A DNA stretch of 64,000 nucleotides. Origin: Odontocerum albicorne. Taxonomy: Eukaryota > Arthropoda > Insecta > Trichoptera > Odontoceridae. The first letter of the stretch is position 1. Each line of letters starts with the position of its first letter. The stretch lies in contig OX463845.1 in NCBI GenBank assembly GCA_949825065.1, positions 21,508,692 through 21,572,691 of the forward strand, read 5' to 3'. The translations under genes and the position numbers were made by a program. Shown here piece after piece: positions 1 to 12,306 of the stretch. The notes beneath the pieces were generated by a model. That model was not told the origin of the DNA. It ran no database searches and saw only the letters and a program-made list of their open reading frames with translations.

Positions 1-1560
1 GCCAAATCCAATAAAATCACTTGTCCAAGATTAGATCTAAAATAAGTTTGATTTTTTTTCTTCCAAAACACTTCTTTCACGTGATACTAAGTTATGTCAC
101 GTGCATTGCAAAACTAATGCGAAGTGTAATATCAATATTCGGATATGATTTTTAGTTATTTTATGGCATTTCCCTTTTTATCGGTTGATTTTGGCGCCCT
201 TCAAATATCTCGCCTGGGTTGCCCCACTCTTGTCTCGGCATTGTTCAAAAGTTGGTATAATTATTTTTGTTCTATTCTCATTTTTATATTACGAGTACTA
301 AGAGACGAAAACATGGTAACAGCCTTCAAGTTTATCGTTTTTAAAGATATTCACGCTAATTGAAAATATTAGGTTTAGCTACCTATCCCTGGAGAAAAAT
401 ATTGGGTTTAGCTACCTATCCCTGGAGGAAAAAATACATTTCATTTCGTAAAGTGGTAATAAATTACAAAAAAATCTTGCGGCAGCTCCAATTGAGAAAA
501 GTGCCAGAATTTCATGTATGTACGAATATATTAGTATAAGGGTGCCTTTAAATTGATTTTATTGGTTTTCAATTGGTGAGAATGTAAACGACTCATATAT
601 TTATAAATATCATATAATGTATTAGTTGCCATTTCATATATTTTATATCGATTCTCTTAAAAATATCCGTGTATTTTACTCGTATGTCACTTCTCTTCTC
701 ACTGAATTCTTAATTGTCGTGTTAAAGATATTTATCACGGAATATAAATAAAACGCTAGATGTTGTTAATTTCCACAATACTTTTTAGAATTTCACTGTG
801 GTCATTTCAACATACCATACATTGTGTCCTCTTTAGGTGAGTTGGTCCAACTAAATTACGTGATACTCATACTATCCATGGTCTTATGGGGGACAGATTT
901 AAACTGTTCTTATGGGGAATAGAAGTGTTTTTTTTTCATTCCATTTATTATGAATGCCCACAAAATGACACCCTAACTTTTAATTTTTTTACCTTTTGCT
1001 TATTTTACGAAGTACCTAATATATTTATTATTTTGGGATGAATGGGTTAATTTAACTATAATATTGTAATTAAATATTTTCTTTTATAACTCTATATTGA
1101 TAAGTCGATGTTAATAAAACAGAGTGGATATTCAATATTTTTGTTTTTATCTAACTTTATTTATTTATCTTTACATCACTTAAAAACACATAAAAAGGTG
1201 AGTAGATAAGTAATTGACCATAAATTGATTTTCTCTGACAACTTTCATATTTAATACTTGCAGTATAATGTATTTTCCAAAAGAGACATAAATTTAACAA
1301 ACTTGAAGATCAAACTTGTCTAACTCCTTGGGACGTCAAACTGGTTACATTGATATTTTCCTTTAAAACTGTAGAGATTAAATAATTATACAATAATATG
1401 ATAGCTCCCAAAATAATGTATATGAGATTATTTACCAAAAAATATTATTTGAAGAAACGGCTGTGGATTTACATCGATTTTCCCAGTTTGGAGTTAACCA
1501 AGTTTGATTTATGCTGATTGGAAAAGTTTCTTTAAGTTTAGAAATATGGATTTTATATGT
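1..1560. other. AT-rich intergenic DNA without a recognisable gene
   Basis: No supportable coding region was seen. The open frames here have the I/F/K/N/Y-rich composition of translated AT-rich DNA. A short direct duplication of about 34 bases at 362-432 repeats 'ttagctacctatccctgg'. Two footprint-type octamers lie at 290 and 677. Confidence 0.6.
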
Positions 1561-1564
1561 TTTC

Positions 1565-2000
1565 TACACTTTAAGCAGCAGGCAATCGGGTGAATGGTGG
1601 ATTATATAATGTGCTTACCTATCGAAGCATTTTAAGGGAAGCAAAGGTGGCTGGCTGCTTATAATGGAATTTTAGTCCCAATATTAGGATATGGAAGCGA
1701 AACTTGGACGTGGCAAAAAAGGAGCATTGAAATTGTTCGATCATATAGAAAAAGTGAATGATATACAAATAATCTTTAAAAATAGTATAGAGAGTACGAG
1801 AAGTTTAGAAAGGCCTAAAATATGTGGACCACTGAATTAATCAAATTCTAAAATAGGAAAAATTGAAAAGCCTTAATAATAGGATGCACGACGCGACGTA
1901 TAGCTGTGGCAGAAGAAAAATATGTGTACCAGGATAAAATTAAGTGGAGATTTGTTTTCTCTGTATATTTCAATATGGACATTGCGCGATGATGATGATG
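1565..2000 (+). mobile_element. Decayed LINE fragment (RT C-terminal region, 'HD' family)
   Basis: A broken plus-strand translation resembles the region after the reverse-transcriptase palm of an arthropod non-LTR element. It reads AGNRVNG near 1580, then a degraded 'GYGSETW'-like stretch near 1690. Several stops and frameshifts follow. The last part, to about 2000, resembles the end of the same ORF family seen at 14.3, 31.2 and 50.8 kb. It is dead and 5'-truncated; the boundaries are approximate. Confidence 0.55.
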
Positions 2001-2454
2001 GACAACAATCATCAACAGAAGAGATTTGTACACTCAATACACATATGACGAAAGCTATCGATACTTTCTAAAACGCAACATGAAAATTGACGAATAATGA
2101 TAAACTCTTTGCATACTCGTAGGTATTTTCGATGACCCGTTAACCTACAGATCAACTAGTTTCGTGCGATGACGTAAATTAAACAACAAACTACTAAAAT
2201 AAAAAAGCGCGAATTATAATGATGATCTCATCGGTTAGCGAGTCTTTCATAATACAGCCGCCGTATGCCAGTTATACATCACGAGGAGGTACATTATACA
2301 ATATACATTATACTAGTCAACTGCCCAGGCGCGTCACTCTATATGAAAAACACTGATTAAAAATAATGGAGAAGACCGCTGAGTATTTATAGAAGGATTT
2401 TGAAGGTGAAGATAAACTACTATATTTCATATGGCAAGATGACTTTTGGTCGGT

Positions 2455-2505
2455 TGGAAGAGATTGCCTTCTGGCAATATGTCAGCCAGATTGTTTTACA
2501 ATAAA
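2455..2505 (+). mobile_element. SINE/RTE-type 3' tail fragment
   Basis: 'ttggaagagattgcc..tggcaatatg' followed by a 'gccagattgt'-like stretch matches the 3' tail shared by the tRNA-derived SINEs at 34.6, 44.1, 48.7 and 62.7 kb. No tRNA-like head is present. Confidence 0.5.
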
Positions 2506-2522
2506 CAATAAGGAGTTATATA

Positions 2523-3893
2523 CATTTTTAAATATGTTTTTTTATCATAATTTATGATTCCTGAGTTTAACTAGGTTCGTATTATAAAAACTACATCTAT
2601 TTCAACATATTCATAAAGATTGCAGTAATCGATTTTTTAAATAAAGTAATCCCATATTAACGCGGGTAATTGTTTTTTTATTAACATTTTTGTTAACATT
2701 TTTAAATATGTTTTTTTATCATAATTTATGATTCCTGAGTTTAACTAGGTTCGTATTATAAAAACTACATCTATTTCAACATATTCATAAAGATTGCAGT
2801 AATCGATTTTTTAAATAAAGTAATCCCATATTAACGCGGGTAATTGTTTTTTTATTAACATTTTTGTTAACATTTTTAAATATGTTTTTTTATCATAATT
2901 TATGATTCCTGAGTTTAACTAGGTTCGTATTGTAAAAACTACATCTATTTCAACATATTCATAAAGATTGCAGTAATCGATTTTTTAAATAAAGTAATCC
3001 CATATTAACGCGGGTAATTGTTTTTTTATTAACATTTTTGTTAACATTTTTAAATATGTTTTTTTATCATAATTTATGATTCCTGAGTTTAACTAGGTTC
3101 GTATTATAAAAACTACATCTATTTCAACATATTCATAAAGATTGCAGTAATCGATTTTTTAAATAAAGTAATCCCATATTTACGCGGGTAATTGTTTTTT
3201 TATTAACATTTTTGTTAACATTTTTAAATATGTTTTTTTATCATAATTTATGATTCCTGAGTTTAACTAGGTTCGTATTATAAAAACTACATCTATTTCA
3301 ACATATTCATAAAGATTGCAGTAATCGATTTTTTAAATAAAGTAATCCCATATTAACGCGGGTAATTGTTTTTTTATTAACATTTTTGTTAACATTTTTA
3401 AATATGTTTTTTTATCATAATTTATGATTCCTGAGTTTAACTAGGTTCGTATTATAAAAACTACATCTATTTCAACATATTCATAAAGATTGCAGTAATC
3501 GATTTTTTAAATAAAGTAATCCCATATTAACGCGGGTAATTGTTTTTTTATTAACATTTTTGTTAACATTTTTAAATATGTTTTTTTATCATAATTTATG
3601 ATTCCTGAGTTTAACTAGGTTCGTATTATAAAAACTACATCTATTTCAACATATTCATAAAGATTGCAGTAATCGATTTTTTAAATAAAGTAATCCCATA
3701 TTAACGCGGGTAATTGTTTTTTTATTAACATTTTTGTTAACATTTTTAAATATGTTTTTTTATCATAATTTATGATTCCTGAGTTTAACTAGGTTCGTAT
3801 TATAAAAACTACATCTATTTCAACATATTCATAAAGATTGCAGTAATCGATTTTTTAAATAAAGTAACTCCATATTAACGCGGGTAATTGTTT
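2523..3893. repeat. 174-bp tandem satellite, about 7.9 units
   Basis: The segment beginning 'aaatatgtttttttatcat' recurs at 2530, 2704, 2878, 3052, 3226, 3400, 3574 and 3748, an exact 174-base period. Units differ by only a few substitutions: tattgtaaaa in unit 3, tttacgcg in unit 4, and aactcc in the last unit. The last unit ends within 'gtaattgttt' before unique sequence. No ORF spans a unit. The homogeneity suggests recent amplification or gene conversion. It could be a small block of a larger satellite; whether it is centromeric cannot be told from here. Confidence 0.95.
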
Positions 3894-5487
3894 CCTGGAA
3901 AACAGCGCGTAAATGAAAACTGCGTAATTATGTCTTCTGAATGATATGTAAAAAAGATGATATTTTACCTATTTCTATGGTTACGTAATTAAAAGCTATA
4001 TAAGTTGTTACTTATAACTATAAAATACACGTTTTCATAAGAGGTATGTGATTTATTTATACAAAGAAAAAACTACAGGACTTACAATTCGATGTACGCA
4101 TTCATTCAAAATTACTCTCATTGAATGAATCTTCCATTGATAATGTAGTTGTCCTTATATTCTTATATACTTGGTTATTACGAGCACGGATATACGAAGA
4201 TCCCTGCTATAATGAGCAACACTCAATAGTGATTTTGCTTTATGCGTATTCCTATACAATCGCTCATTGTTATAACGAGCATACTTCACAGATATATGAT
4301 ACGGAGCAAATTTCGGAAACTATTCAAATATTGCTCGGGTAGGCGAAAAATTCTAATTCTTAGAATGCAGAACAATGAAAATCACTTAGCTTTTATGACA
4401 ATCCCCATCAAATTAAGGATTGCTTTATATCGTGCGCTTGTCCTTTCGGTGATGTGACGGCGCTAAAAATAGTGCATCGACATTCCTATTGTCATGTTAA
4501 TTAAATTTATGAAAACAATTAATTAGCAGTTAAAATCGCAATTTTGATTATTAGGTTTTTTTTAGTTGATTCGAAGAGGTTTGCGGTTGGCTATAAATAT
4601 GTTTTGCAATAAAGTATCTAAATAAATAAAAAGTCTGAATATGAAAACACTTGAATCCAGCAATTTGTTTGTCCACTTTTGTGATTCACAATTGGGAACC
4701 AAACCCGAAATTCCTGAGTGATTAACAAATATATTATGGTTGCGAATTTAAGCATTTGCAATTTTTTAAAAGCTGTCATACAAATTTTACTAAAATCACA
4801 GAAACACAAAACTGCTATTTAAATTGAGAATTAAATAAAATGACGGTACACTAGTATTGTCCTGTCGATCAGAAGATCTGAAGATCCTTTGTACCACTAT
4901 CTCACAGCGTTCTTTACGGTCACTCAACACCTTTTTAATGCCCTTCAAGCGACATTAGATGAGCTACATTCTTAGCTATTTTTATGTAAAAAAAAAGTAT
5001 ATTACACTTCCGTTGTATACAGTAAAACCTAGCGGGCAATGTGGCATTAACTTCTAAACCAACCAGAAAGATGTTAAAAAGTCTCATGTGAAAAATCTGA
5101 TTGATATACTTTTATTTGATTTTATTTGGAATCGAATCCCTGATCTAGAAGTCGAGTGAGGTCTACAAGTACAAATCTTACATATACGAGTATTTCAAAG
5201 CATACAATTGTCAAAAATGAGAAGTTTTCAGATCTCAGTGTGTTTTTTCGTTCACTATGTTAGCAGTTAAGCACAAATGTATGGCATAAATAAAATTGTA
5301 TAATTAATGATACGCATTCAATGAGAATCTTATTCAATACTGTCCTATAATAATATGATTCCTAACTTTATAACTCCTTTACTGTTTCCAGTACTTGAAT
5401 TGTAGGTATATAATTAGGAAAAAAACGGAAATCTGAATACTTTTAACAAATTAAATATTTGAAAAAACTTAATGATTATTAGAATAT
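3894..5487. other. AT-rich intergenic DNA
   Basis: No recognisable gene or element was seen. Overlapping frames at 4121-4457 and 4618-4809 have AT-driven composition and no domain. One footprint-type octamer lies at 5185. Confidence 0.5.
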
Positions 5488-5489
5488 AT

Positions 5490-5548
5490 GTCGTATTGTA
5501 TTACGCAGTTGTTATACAACTTGGCGTGTTTATTGCAATGTTGCAATT
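5490..5548 (-). mobile_element. SINE/RTE-type 3' tail, minus strand
   Basis: Read on the minus strand this gives 'gcaataaacacgccaagttg' followed by 'taatacaatac', the common tail of the tRNA-derived SINEs of this window. The rest of the element is not recognisable. Confidence 0.5.
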
Positions 5549-5889
5549 TTTAGAGACTTGACATCAAAACCAGAGTAATTATATTGCCACTCATCGGTAT
5601 TATTCAAACTAAGATGAAAATAATACAGTTACAGCTACTTTTCAAAGTACAGTGAGATTTCGACTGTTCTAATATTGCTAGTACAAAGTAGTAAAAGCGC
5701 TATTTTACAGTTACGCATAATAGAAAGTGTGCTTGTAACTCGAGAGAACTGACTTCCACTTCAATCTATGTTATCCTGGCACACATACGAGTACTATAGT
5801 TCGTTTATGTCATGTCAATACATGTCGTAATACATACTTTACTATTATAAAAGCTTTTTACTCTTCTCTCGTTCAGAATTGGATTAATT

Positions 5890-6290
5890 TGGTGGTGCCA
5901 CGTTTTACTAGGTCTTCTCAAACATCTCGCATGTTCTACATTACTTGAATACATTATTTTTATAAATCTATGTGGCCACACCATATCAATAATCTTATCT
6001 TTATTTTAAGCGCTGCATATTTTTGAATCCACGTTCTTTTCATATGTCATCATTTATTATTCTGTCATACAATGTATTTCCACAAATTCTACGCAACGCT
6101 CTCAGTTCTACCGTATTTGTTTTATTTCCGGTACTTTTTTGCCTCATTGTTTGGATCAGGACTCCCTTATGAGCAGCCAGTTTGAAGTACTCCGGTCGGC
6201 AAAGACATTATAAAACCCACCATTCACTTTATTACCTACAGCTATTCTTCTTTCAATGTCATACGTTGTGCAGCTATCCGATGTGAACAT
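5890..6290 (-). mobile_element. Decayed LINE fragment, minus strand
   Basis: The minus-strand translation starts with 'ERRIAVGNKVNGGFYN', matching the block just after the RT palm in the 'HD' LINE family (compare AGNRVNG at 1.57 kb). Degenerate sequence follows with a 'MVWPHRF'-like stretch near 5970. It is full of stops. This is a truncated, long-dead copy. Confidence 0.5.
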
Positions 6291-6469
6291 GCTTAGAAGT
6301 TACAAAATTTCGTCAGACGATGTAAAAAAACACAAAAACTATTAGAAAGGAAAAGTAGTTACAAATCTATTTCTAGCAGTGGATATATATATAACGATGA
6401 CGCTATATTTTTATAGATTCATAGCTATCTGGTTTGGAAACAAAAAGAGAGAAATAAAAGTTCACAAGG

Positions 6470-6795
6470 TTAAGCGAGATTAAAGAATAAGTAAAGCTCG
6501 AATGACAACAATTACTTTCTCCATAGCGTCTGCAATAATTATAGGTACGAGTACAGTCTCGATCTCCATAGCACTAATTAGCAGCAATACGGCACAATGT
6601 TTGGTCTTTAATTGCGTAGAAATGTTTCGCTTGATAAATCTATTGTTTCCCAGAGATGTGGAGAGTTTTCCAAATTTTACATTACACAACAATTGCTGTG
6701 CCCCACGGCCTACAGTAGTTCCTACACTGTACACATTTATCAGATTCAGCGTATTTCACACAACTGCAAGCATGCTTGCTGCTCGTTAAGTAATT
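6470..6795 (-). pseudogene. Degenerate cysteine-rich coding-like segment
   Basis: One minus-strand frame is unusually rich in cysteine. It reads 'SCVKYAESDKCVQCRNYC' near 6760, then, after a stop and a second in-frame stop, 'CYGDRDC' and 'CRRYGESNCCHSSF' near 6490-6560. It lies 85 bases downstream of a second cysteine-rich frame (6880-7074) on the same strand, so the two may belong to one small secreted-peptide locus or a tandem pair. The footprint octamer at 6546 falls between C and Y of the DC..YNYC part; removing its six bases would tighten the cysteine spacing. The overlapping long frames on either strand are probably spurious. No family is recognised. Confidence 0.3.
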
Positions 6796-6879
6796 TTGAA
6801 ATTTCCCAATATTTTATTCGAAATTGTCCACTTGTTTAATTATTATTGAAAATGTTAAACTCACCAATTAATTTATCAC

Positions 6880-7074
6880 TTAACATCTGGGACAGCTGTG
6901 ACCATCAGGACAAAACTCATGATGGTTGTTGCACCATGAATCATCATCATCTAGGACGCATTCACTTCTAAGATGGAACCTTTTGTCAAATGTTCCTATA
7001 TAATCAAGACCAATGTTAAATGGTTTTCTGTCGTAAGACTGAACACATTTGCTCCCACATTCCAACCTCAAGTT
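6880..7074 (-). CDS. Candidate terminal exon of a small cysteine-rich (secreted-type) peptide
   Basis: A 64-codon open stretch ending in TAA is preceded at its 5' side by a plausible acceptor ('ccttag|AAC', phase 0). It has seven cysteines at exon positions 6, 10, 39, 48, 55, 61 and 64, and a DDDD run at 42-45 between C39 and C48. The C-terminal spacing C-x8-C-x6-C-x5-C-x2-C is typical of disulfide-rich secreted peptides in general. The upstream signal-peptide exon was not found. The family is not recognised, and a chance frame is possible. Confidence 0.35.
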   Translation of the reverse strand, partial: NLRLECGSKCVQSYDRKPFNIGLDYIGTFDKRFHLRSECVLDDDDSWCNNHHEFCPDGHSCPRC

Positions 7075-7080
7075 CTAAGG

Positions 7081-8245
7081 TCCAGATAGGGCTGAATGAA
7101 ATCATTAGGTCAAGAACTAATTTGATTGAGAGTCGCTGTATCTTGCTATCAATATTTTATGTTCAATAGATTTTACGAAGATTTCAGTCATATTACAAAA
7201 ATAATTGTGACATAGTTAATGACAGTATCGCACTATAATGCAAGAATGTCACAAGTTGATTTCGTTTTTATAATGATTTACGAGTATGTATTTAAAAAAA
7301 CGAAAAATCGTCACACCTCTTGGTCGAAATAGATGTATGTTAATTTTAATCCAAACTGGTAAGAAATATTAAAGATTTTTTTTGTAAATTTCGTTTGATT
7401 TAATAACATTGTCTTATATGATGGTATGATTTTACCACTGTCGAAAAATGTTTGTGTTTCCGTTTCCTTTAAATTAGATATGAATTCGAACGTTTTAAAT
7501 GTTTAATCTCAAGTAATTCGAAATAATGTCACTTCAACATATGATAGTTTTGCACTACTAGAAATGTTATCATAATCCTACGATTTATTGTTCACATAAC
7601 CTTCATAAAAAATATACGATCTTCATACATACAAGAATTAATTTCAATTTAATTAAGTCCCGTATTCTTTCAGCAAAGGGTGCGCCATATGCGACGGGAT
7701 ATTTATCGATTTGTCGGGTCAGAAACCTCTCGTACTAATGCTAATAATGTGGAGTCATTTTCTATTCCAGCTCGTGATTACAAATTGCTGTGCCAAGAAA
7801 AGCTTGGAAATCAAATACCTAGACTTGAAATCTTATTCTAGCTGTAACGTTGTGTAATGTTCATTAAAAATGTGAACACGTGTTGTATTATATTTCCTTT
7901 TGAGTAATTAAGAAATTTCCTGAAACATTTCGTTATCGAAATTACTGATTACAAAACATTCCTAAAGATGTTTGTATAACGCAGACCATTTAAATGAAAA
8001 CAAGAAAATTTGAAATGATACAAAGTTAGGTATTGAAAATTTACACTTTATATCCCGATCCCGTGTTTTAACGTGATGAACTAGATTTGCATCAAATTCC
8101 GGTCCGGTGTTTTCACGTGATTACTAATATGGGCAATACCCTAGATAATGCTAATAAGCATGAATTGATTTATGATATATGATAGATTCTGACGTCGCAT
8201 CATCAGTGTGCAGTGAAGTGTCAGATCTTAAAAAAATTGACATAC
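7081..8245. other. AT-rich intergenic DNA
   Basis: No gene was recognised. A footprint-type octamer lies at 7279. Any 5' exon of the cysteine-rich peptide at 6.9 kb would be expected here on the minus strand, but none stands out. Confidence 0.4.
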
Positions 8246-8250
8246 GTATA

Positions 8251-9030
8251 CGAGGGGATGTCAATAAATTCGCGGAATGAAGGGGTTAAGGGAGGGGGTG
8301 GTAGTGCGCATGCACATGTTCCGATAATATGACTCATTATTAGTATATTCACCAAGTTTTTGTCTAATTTTGGCATTATTGTTTAAGATATCGTTGAGAG
8401 AATATGTCAAATGTTAATAACATCCCAAGTATGGGGAAAAAATAGTATCGCGCCATCATTGAAATTCTCTCAAAACAAGGGAAAACACCTCAAATCATTT
8501 TGGAAGAGATCTTAGCGGTTTACGGGAACTGTTGCCCTGGAATAACGATGGCTTACAAGTGGTATAGTCTTTTTAAACAAGAGAGAGAATCGATTGAAGA
8601 CGACCTCCGACCAGGGCGGCCTGTTGAGACCACTTCTTCAAACATCGTCAAAAAAATAGAAAAACTTGTGCTGGAAGCTGCCCGCCTAAACAAACAACAG
8701 TTTGCAGAGATGGTTGGAGTATCACCTACAACCATTTTGAATATCCTCCATCAGCATCTAGGGATCTAAAAAGTCAGTGCAAAGTGGGTACCCGGAACGG
8801 TCACGCCACCACAAAAACAACAACGCGTCGAATGTTCACGACAGTTTTTGGACCTCTGCAGAAACAACAAAGATGATATTTTAAGCCGCATTGTTACTGA
8901 AGATGAAACTAGGGTTCATAAATATGAGCCTGAGTCGGATCAGGAGTTCATGCAGTAGCATAAAAAGGGCACACATCCCCCTAAGAAGTTCAAAGTGTCT
9001 CAATTGGTTGAAAAAATGATATTTCCGTGT
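8251..9030 (+). mobile_element. Mariner with CGAG-ended TIR, 3'-truncated, dead transposase
   Basis: The left end is TA (8249-8250) followed by 'cgaggggatgtcaataaatt'. The transposase starts at about 8404 (MSNVNNIPSMGKK, then a stop). It is open at 8500-8769 through the HTH-rich DNA-binding half with its 'PGRPVE' linker, then meets a stop. It resumes through 'KWVPGTVTPPQKQQRVECSR' to 'IVTEDETRVHKY', which contains the first catalytic Asp of the mariner DDD triad, and meets another stop. The second and third Asp and the right TIR are missing; the copy runs into minus-strand RTE sequence at about 9030. The CGAG terminus is notable because TA-CGAG-TA is the footprint octamer of the window. Confidence 0.85.
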
Positions 9031-9965
9031 AGTACGAGTATATGTTACGATGTTAAAAATATTAACTAGGATCTTAATGCAATTATCGTGTGCGCGTTTT
9101 ATTATCTCAGCGTATACCTCGTCTGGTTCAGGTACTTTCCACTTTTTGTTTGCTTTATTGCATTGATTACTTCTTACTTCAAAATATCAGGTTCGGATTC
9201 TCCTTGTAGCATTTCAAAATGTGGTGGTATTTGGCCATTAAACAGTTCCTTTATGTACTCACACCATATACCATATTCAGTTTTTCTCTGACATACTCGT
9301 ATATTATAATGTTATCATATTTATCCATCAAAACTGATATATTGTAGAACGAAGATGTACAGTACAAACTTTTTGTGTACATTTAAGTTATCGTACTTTC
9401 GATCTAGTTCTTATATTTCTTCACAATAACTATTCAGTCATTTATTTTTGACCTTACAGATCATCTTGTTCATGAGTTTGTGTTTTTTATTGTAAACATT
9501 TAGGTTTTTCGGTTTGCAGACTCTCAGTTCTTCCAGCATTTGTAAAATATCATCAGTCATCCATGCCTTCCTTCTGGTTTCCCTTTTCCCTTTCAGATTT
9601 CTCTCGACAGTGTCATTTATCACTCATTTTATCTTCGAATATACTTTGTCAATGTCACTGTAATCGATCGTAGTGTTTATTCCTCGAAATTGTTCATTGA
9701 GCTCATTTCTGACCACACTACATATTTGCTGCGTTTTCAGCTGTCTAGCATTGAATTTAATTTTATTCTGCTTCTTTGATACTTGAGTTTAAAAATCATT
9801 TTTTCATCCACCGGATTATGGTCTGATCTAATATATGTTCCCAGGTAAGTCTTAACTGCTTTTAAAATGTTTCTAAATCTTTGATTAGTCTTTGTGTATT
9901 TTTTTTTTAATATAGTAACTTGTGTCATCAAGAGAAGTTCAGGCGTATAATCTTCTCAAAGGTAG
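9031..9965 (-). mobile_element. RTE-like LINE fragment (endonuclease end to early RT)
   Basis: Minus-strand translation: the APE-endonuclease tail 'RSDHNPV' lies near 9815. A linker follows with 'KAWMTDDILQMLEELR' near 9555, matching 'KKNWMTDRILNLMDERR' of the 28.4-kb element. Then come 'WCEYIKELFN', 'INAIKQTKSGK' and 'PDEVYAEIIKRA' of the RT N-terminus near 9090-9290. Stops and frameshifts are frequent. At 9033 the conserved 'FN.IY.TG.I' block carries an apparent two-residue insertion made by the six bases CGAGTA. The left boundary meets the truncated mariner. Confidence 0.75.
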
Positions 9966-10365
9966 TTTAAATAGTGTATTGGCAGCTACAAGGTATTCTC
10001 CTTGACAGTATTGAACCAGTCGGAGATACAGGCAAAAGCCTAGTTTACTTGGGACACGACAAATGAAAGGCAACAAACCCAGATCCATTAAAATTATATG
10101 TCCAAATGAAATTACCTGTTGTTTTATCGCAAATGGTGCATATTTCTTGACATGTGTAAAATATATATATTTTTTAATTCAATACATATGATACATATTA
10201 CGATATTCGTATTCTTTAAGATTATGTTCTTAAACAAAAAATAAATTTAAATCAAACATATTTATGGTTTCATGTGCAGATCTTGTTTCTCGCCTTTTTG
10301 TAAAAAAAATGGTAATCATTAGAGTTGTCATACATGACTAAAAATATTATGTACCGATATTGGCG
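9966..10365. other. Non-coding AT-rich DNA
   Basis: Nothing was recognised between the RTE fragment and the 37-bp minisatellite. Confidence 0.4.
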
Positions 10366-10703
10366 TTAGAGAGATCATGTAAATATTGTAGCATATTGAT
10401 TGTTAGAGAGATCATGTAAATGTTGTAGCATAATAATTGTTAGAGAGATCATTAAAATATTGTAGCATAATAATTGTTAGAGAGATCATGTAAATATTGT
10501 TGCATAATAATTGTTAGAGAGATAACGTAAATATTGTAGCATAATAATTGTTAAAGAGATCATGTAAATATTGTTGCATAATAGTTGTTAGAGAGATCAT
10601 GTAAATATTGTAGCATAATAATTGTTAGAGAGATCATGTAAATATTGTTGCATAATAATTGTTAGAGAGATCATGTAAATATTGTAGCATAATGATTGTT
10701 GCA
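10366..10703. repeat. 37-bp minisatellite, about nine units
   Basis: 'ttagagagatcatgtaaata' recurs with a 37-base period from 10366 (next at 10403). Units show single-base variants (gtagca/gttgca, atcatg/ataacg/atcatt). No coding potential. Confidence 0.93.
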
Positions 10704-12306
10704 TATTTATTTAGATTTTAAACGGTTAGAATAAGAAAATTTCAAGTAAAAATAAGTAATACAATTGTTTTACGCTTCCATTGTAGAACCTGGCGGTATT
10801 TTAGTCACTCTTCCGACCAACCAAAAATATGTTAAAGAGCCCTTAAGTAAAAACCAGACTGGAATCCCTTTAAAAAAAACTGTGGAACTGCGAGGGCTTA
10901 AGTCCAACGAAAATCGTACTTACAACCCACGCATTGGAAGACAGGCCTCTTAGTAACAATGGCACGGAGGTCGTCAATTCTACAATGCGTGTTTTTCATA
11001 TTTTCCAATGCATTATTATCTAGTCTAGATTATTTTGTGCGCAATTGTATTGCATTTTAAACTTTAAAACTCAATATTCTAGAAACATGCTAACGACATG
11101 TATACTCGTACCTTCTGCTAAATACTATCAATCCACACTTCAAAAAAAATCTGTTAAACCATACATTGAGTTGGCAATACATGTGAAAATAAAACAATTA
11201 TATTCATTCCGAGTTCACGACATTACACTCGGGATGTTATTTTTTTTTTTACTAAAGGGTAATTTGACTTAAGCTGCTATAACACGGTCATAAAAAAGGA
11301 AAATTGTGCATTTTTCAATCCATCCTATTTCGGGATCACTAATTTGATCCTTTTGATTTTGCGATCAACTAATAAAGTTGGAACTGTTTGCGTTTTTGAT
11401 GTTGGTTGGAATATTTCTAACATTTAGGTAATCGAAACATGTCGTTTCACAAAAAAGTCAACAAAGTTATCCATATTTAAAATTGCGCCTTTTTACATTT
11501 TCCCGATTCTCAGGCATGTTCATGTCTAAAAACACTAAAGAGACCCACTGACGAGTTGTTAGTGCGTTCACAAAGATCTCTTTTTCTATTGCCAAATTTG
11601 AGAATATTCGTATAAAGATTATATTTGCGGGAAAAGTGTGGTCTATGGTTCATTTTTTTTATCCAAAATTATTACACCACTTTAAATATGAATATACTGA
11701 AAAAATATTTTGTGTCTTAGAGCCTTTAATTGCTCGGTATTGGGAAACATGCCCACTGCACGGAGCATCGAAGTTTCAGTGGAGTGGAAGGGCGGCGCGC
11801 CGATATACCACGGTGGTAGGAGCAAAAAAACGGACGTAGGGGATGAAGTTTAAAATTCCTACCTCTGAAATAAAAGGACGCTTGTTTCACATTTTTCTTG
11901 CTTTAAGCGTTTAGATAAAATTAGCGACCCGATTGAGAATGGCATACATAATACATATTTTCCTTTGATCCGTTGTTTTTTTTTATATTTATATTCATTA
12001 GCTTTTGTGATTGGTTTGAGTTACATTATACATAGACTTCACAAAGAAAAGCGAAACGAAATACGGATTGCGAAATCCTTCGAATAGCATTATATGAATT
12101 TTAGAAAAGTATAATATGAATGTTTATATTCAAAAATACATTTTGAGAGTTGAATTGGTATTAGGAGTTTGGCAATATGAAATCAACTTGATTTACAATA
12201 TTTTTTAACAGTTTGAGTCGAATTATTAAAAATCTAAAATAGTCCCACGCTAACCGAACATACATTGATTCTATCATGAGAGTAGTTTTGAAATATACGC
12301 AGTGAA
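10704..12306. other. Intergenic DNA with a GC-richer patch at 11,740-11,860
   Basis: Short frames at 10765-10953, 11045-11272 and 11636-11839 have no recognisable domain. The segment around 11,780-11,850 ('ggcggcgcgccgatatacca') is clearly GC-richer than its surroundings but matches nothing I know. Confidence 0.4.

Noticed and set aside
6502..6789. 95-codon plus-strand frame with an apparent hydrophobic N-terminus
   Set aside because: The minus strand of the same segment carries the cysteine pattern, which is more informative. The hydrophobic start looks incidental.
10366..10703. CRISPR-like array (37-bp repeats)
   Set aside because: Units are directly adjacent without unique spacers, and the DNA is eukaryotic. 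It is a minisatellite.
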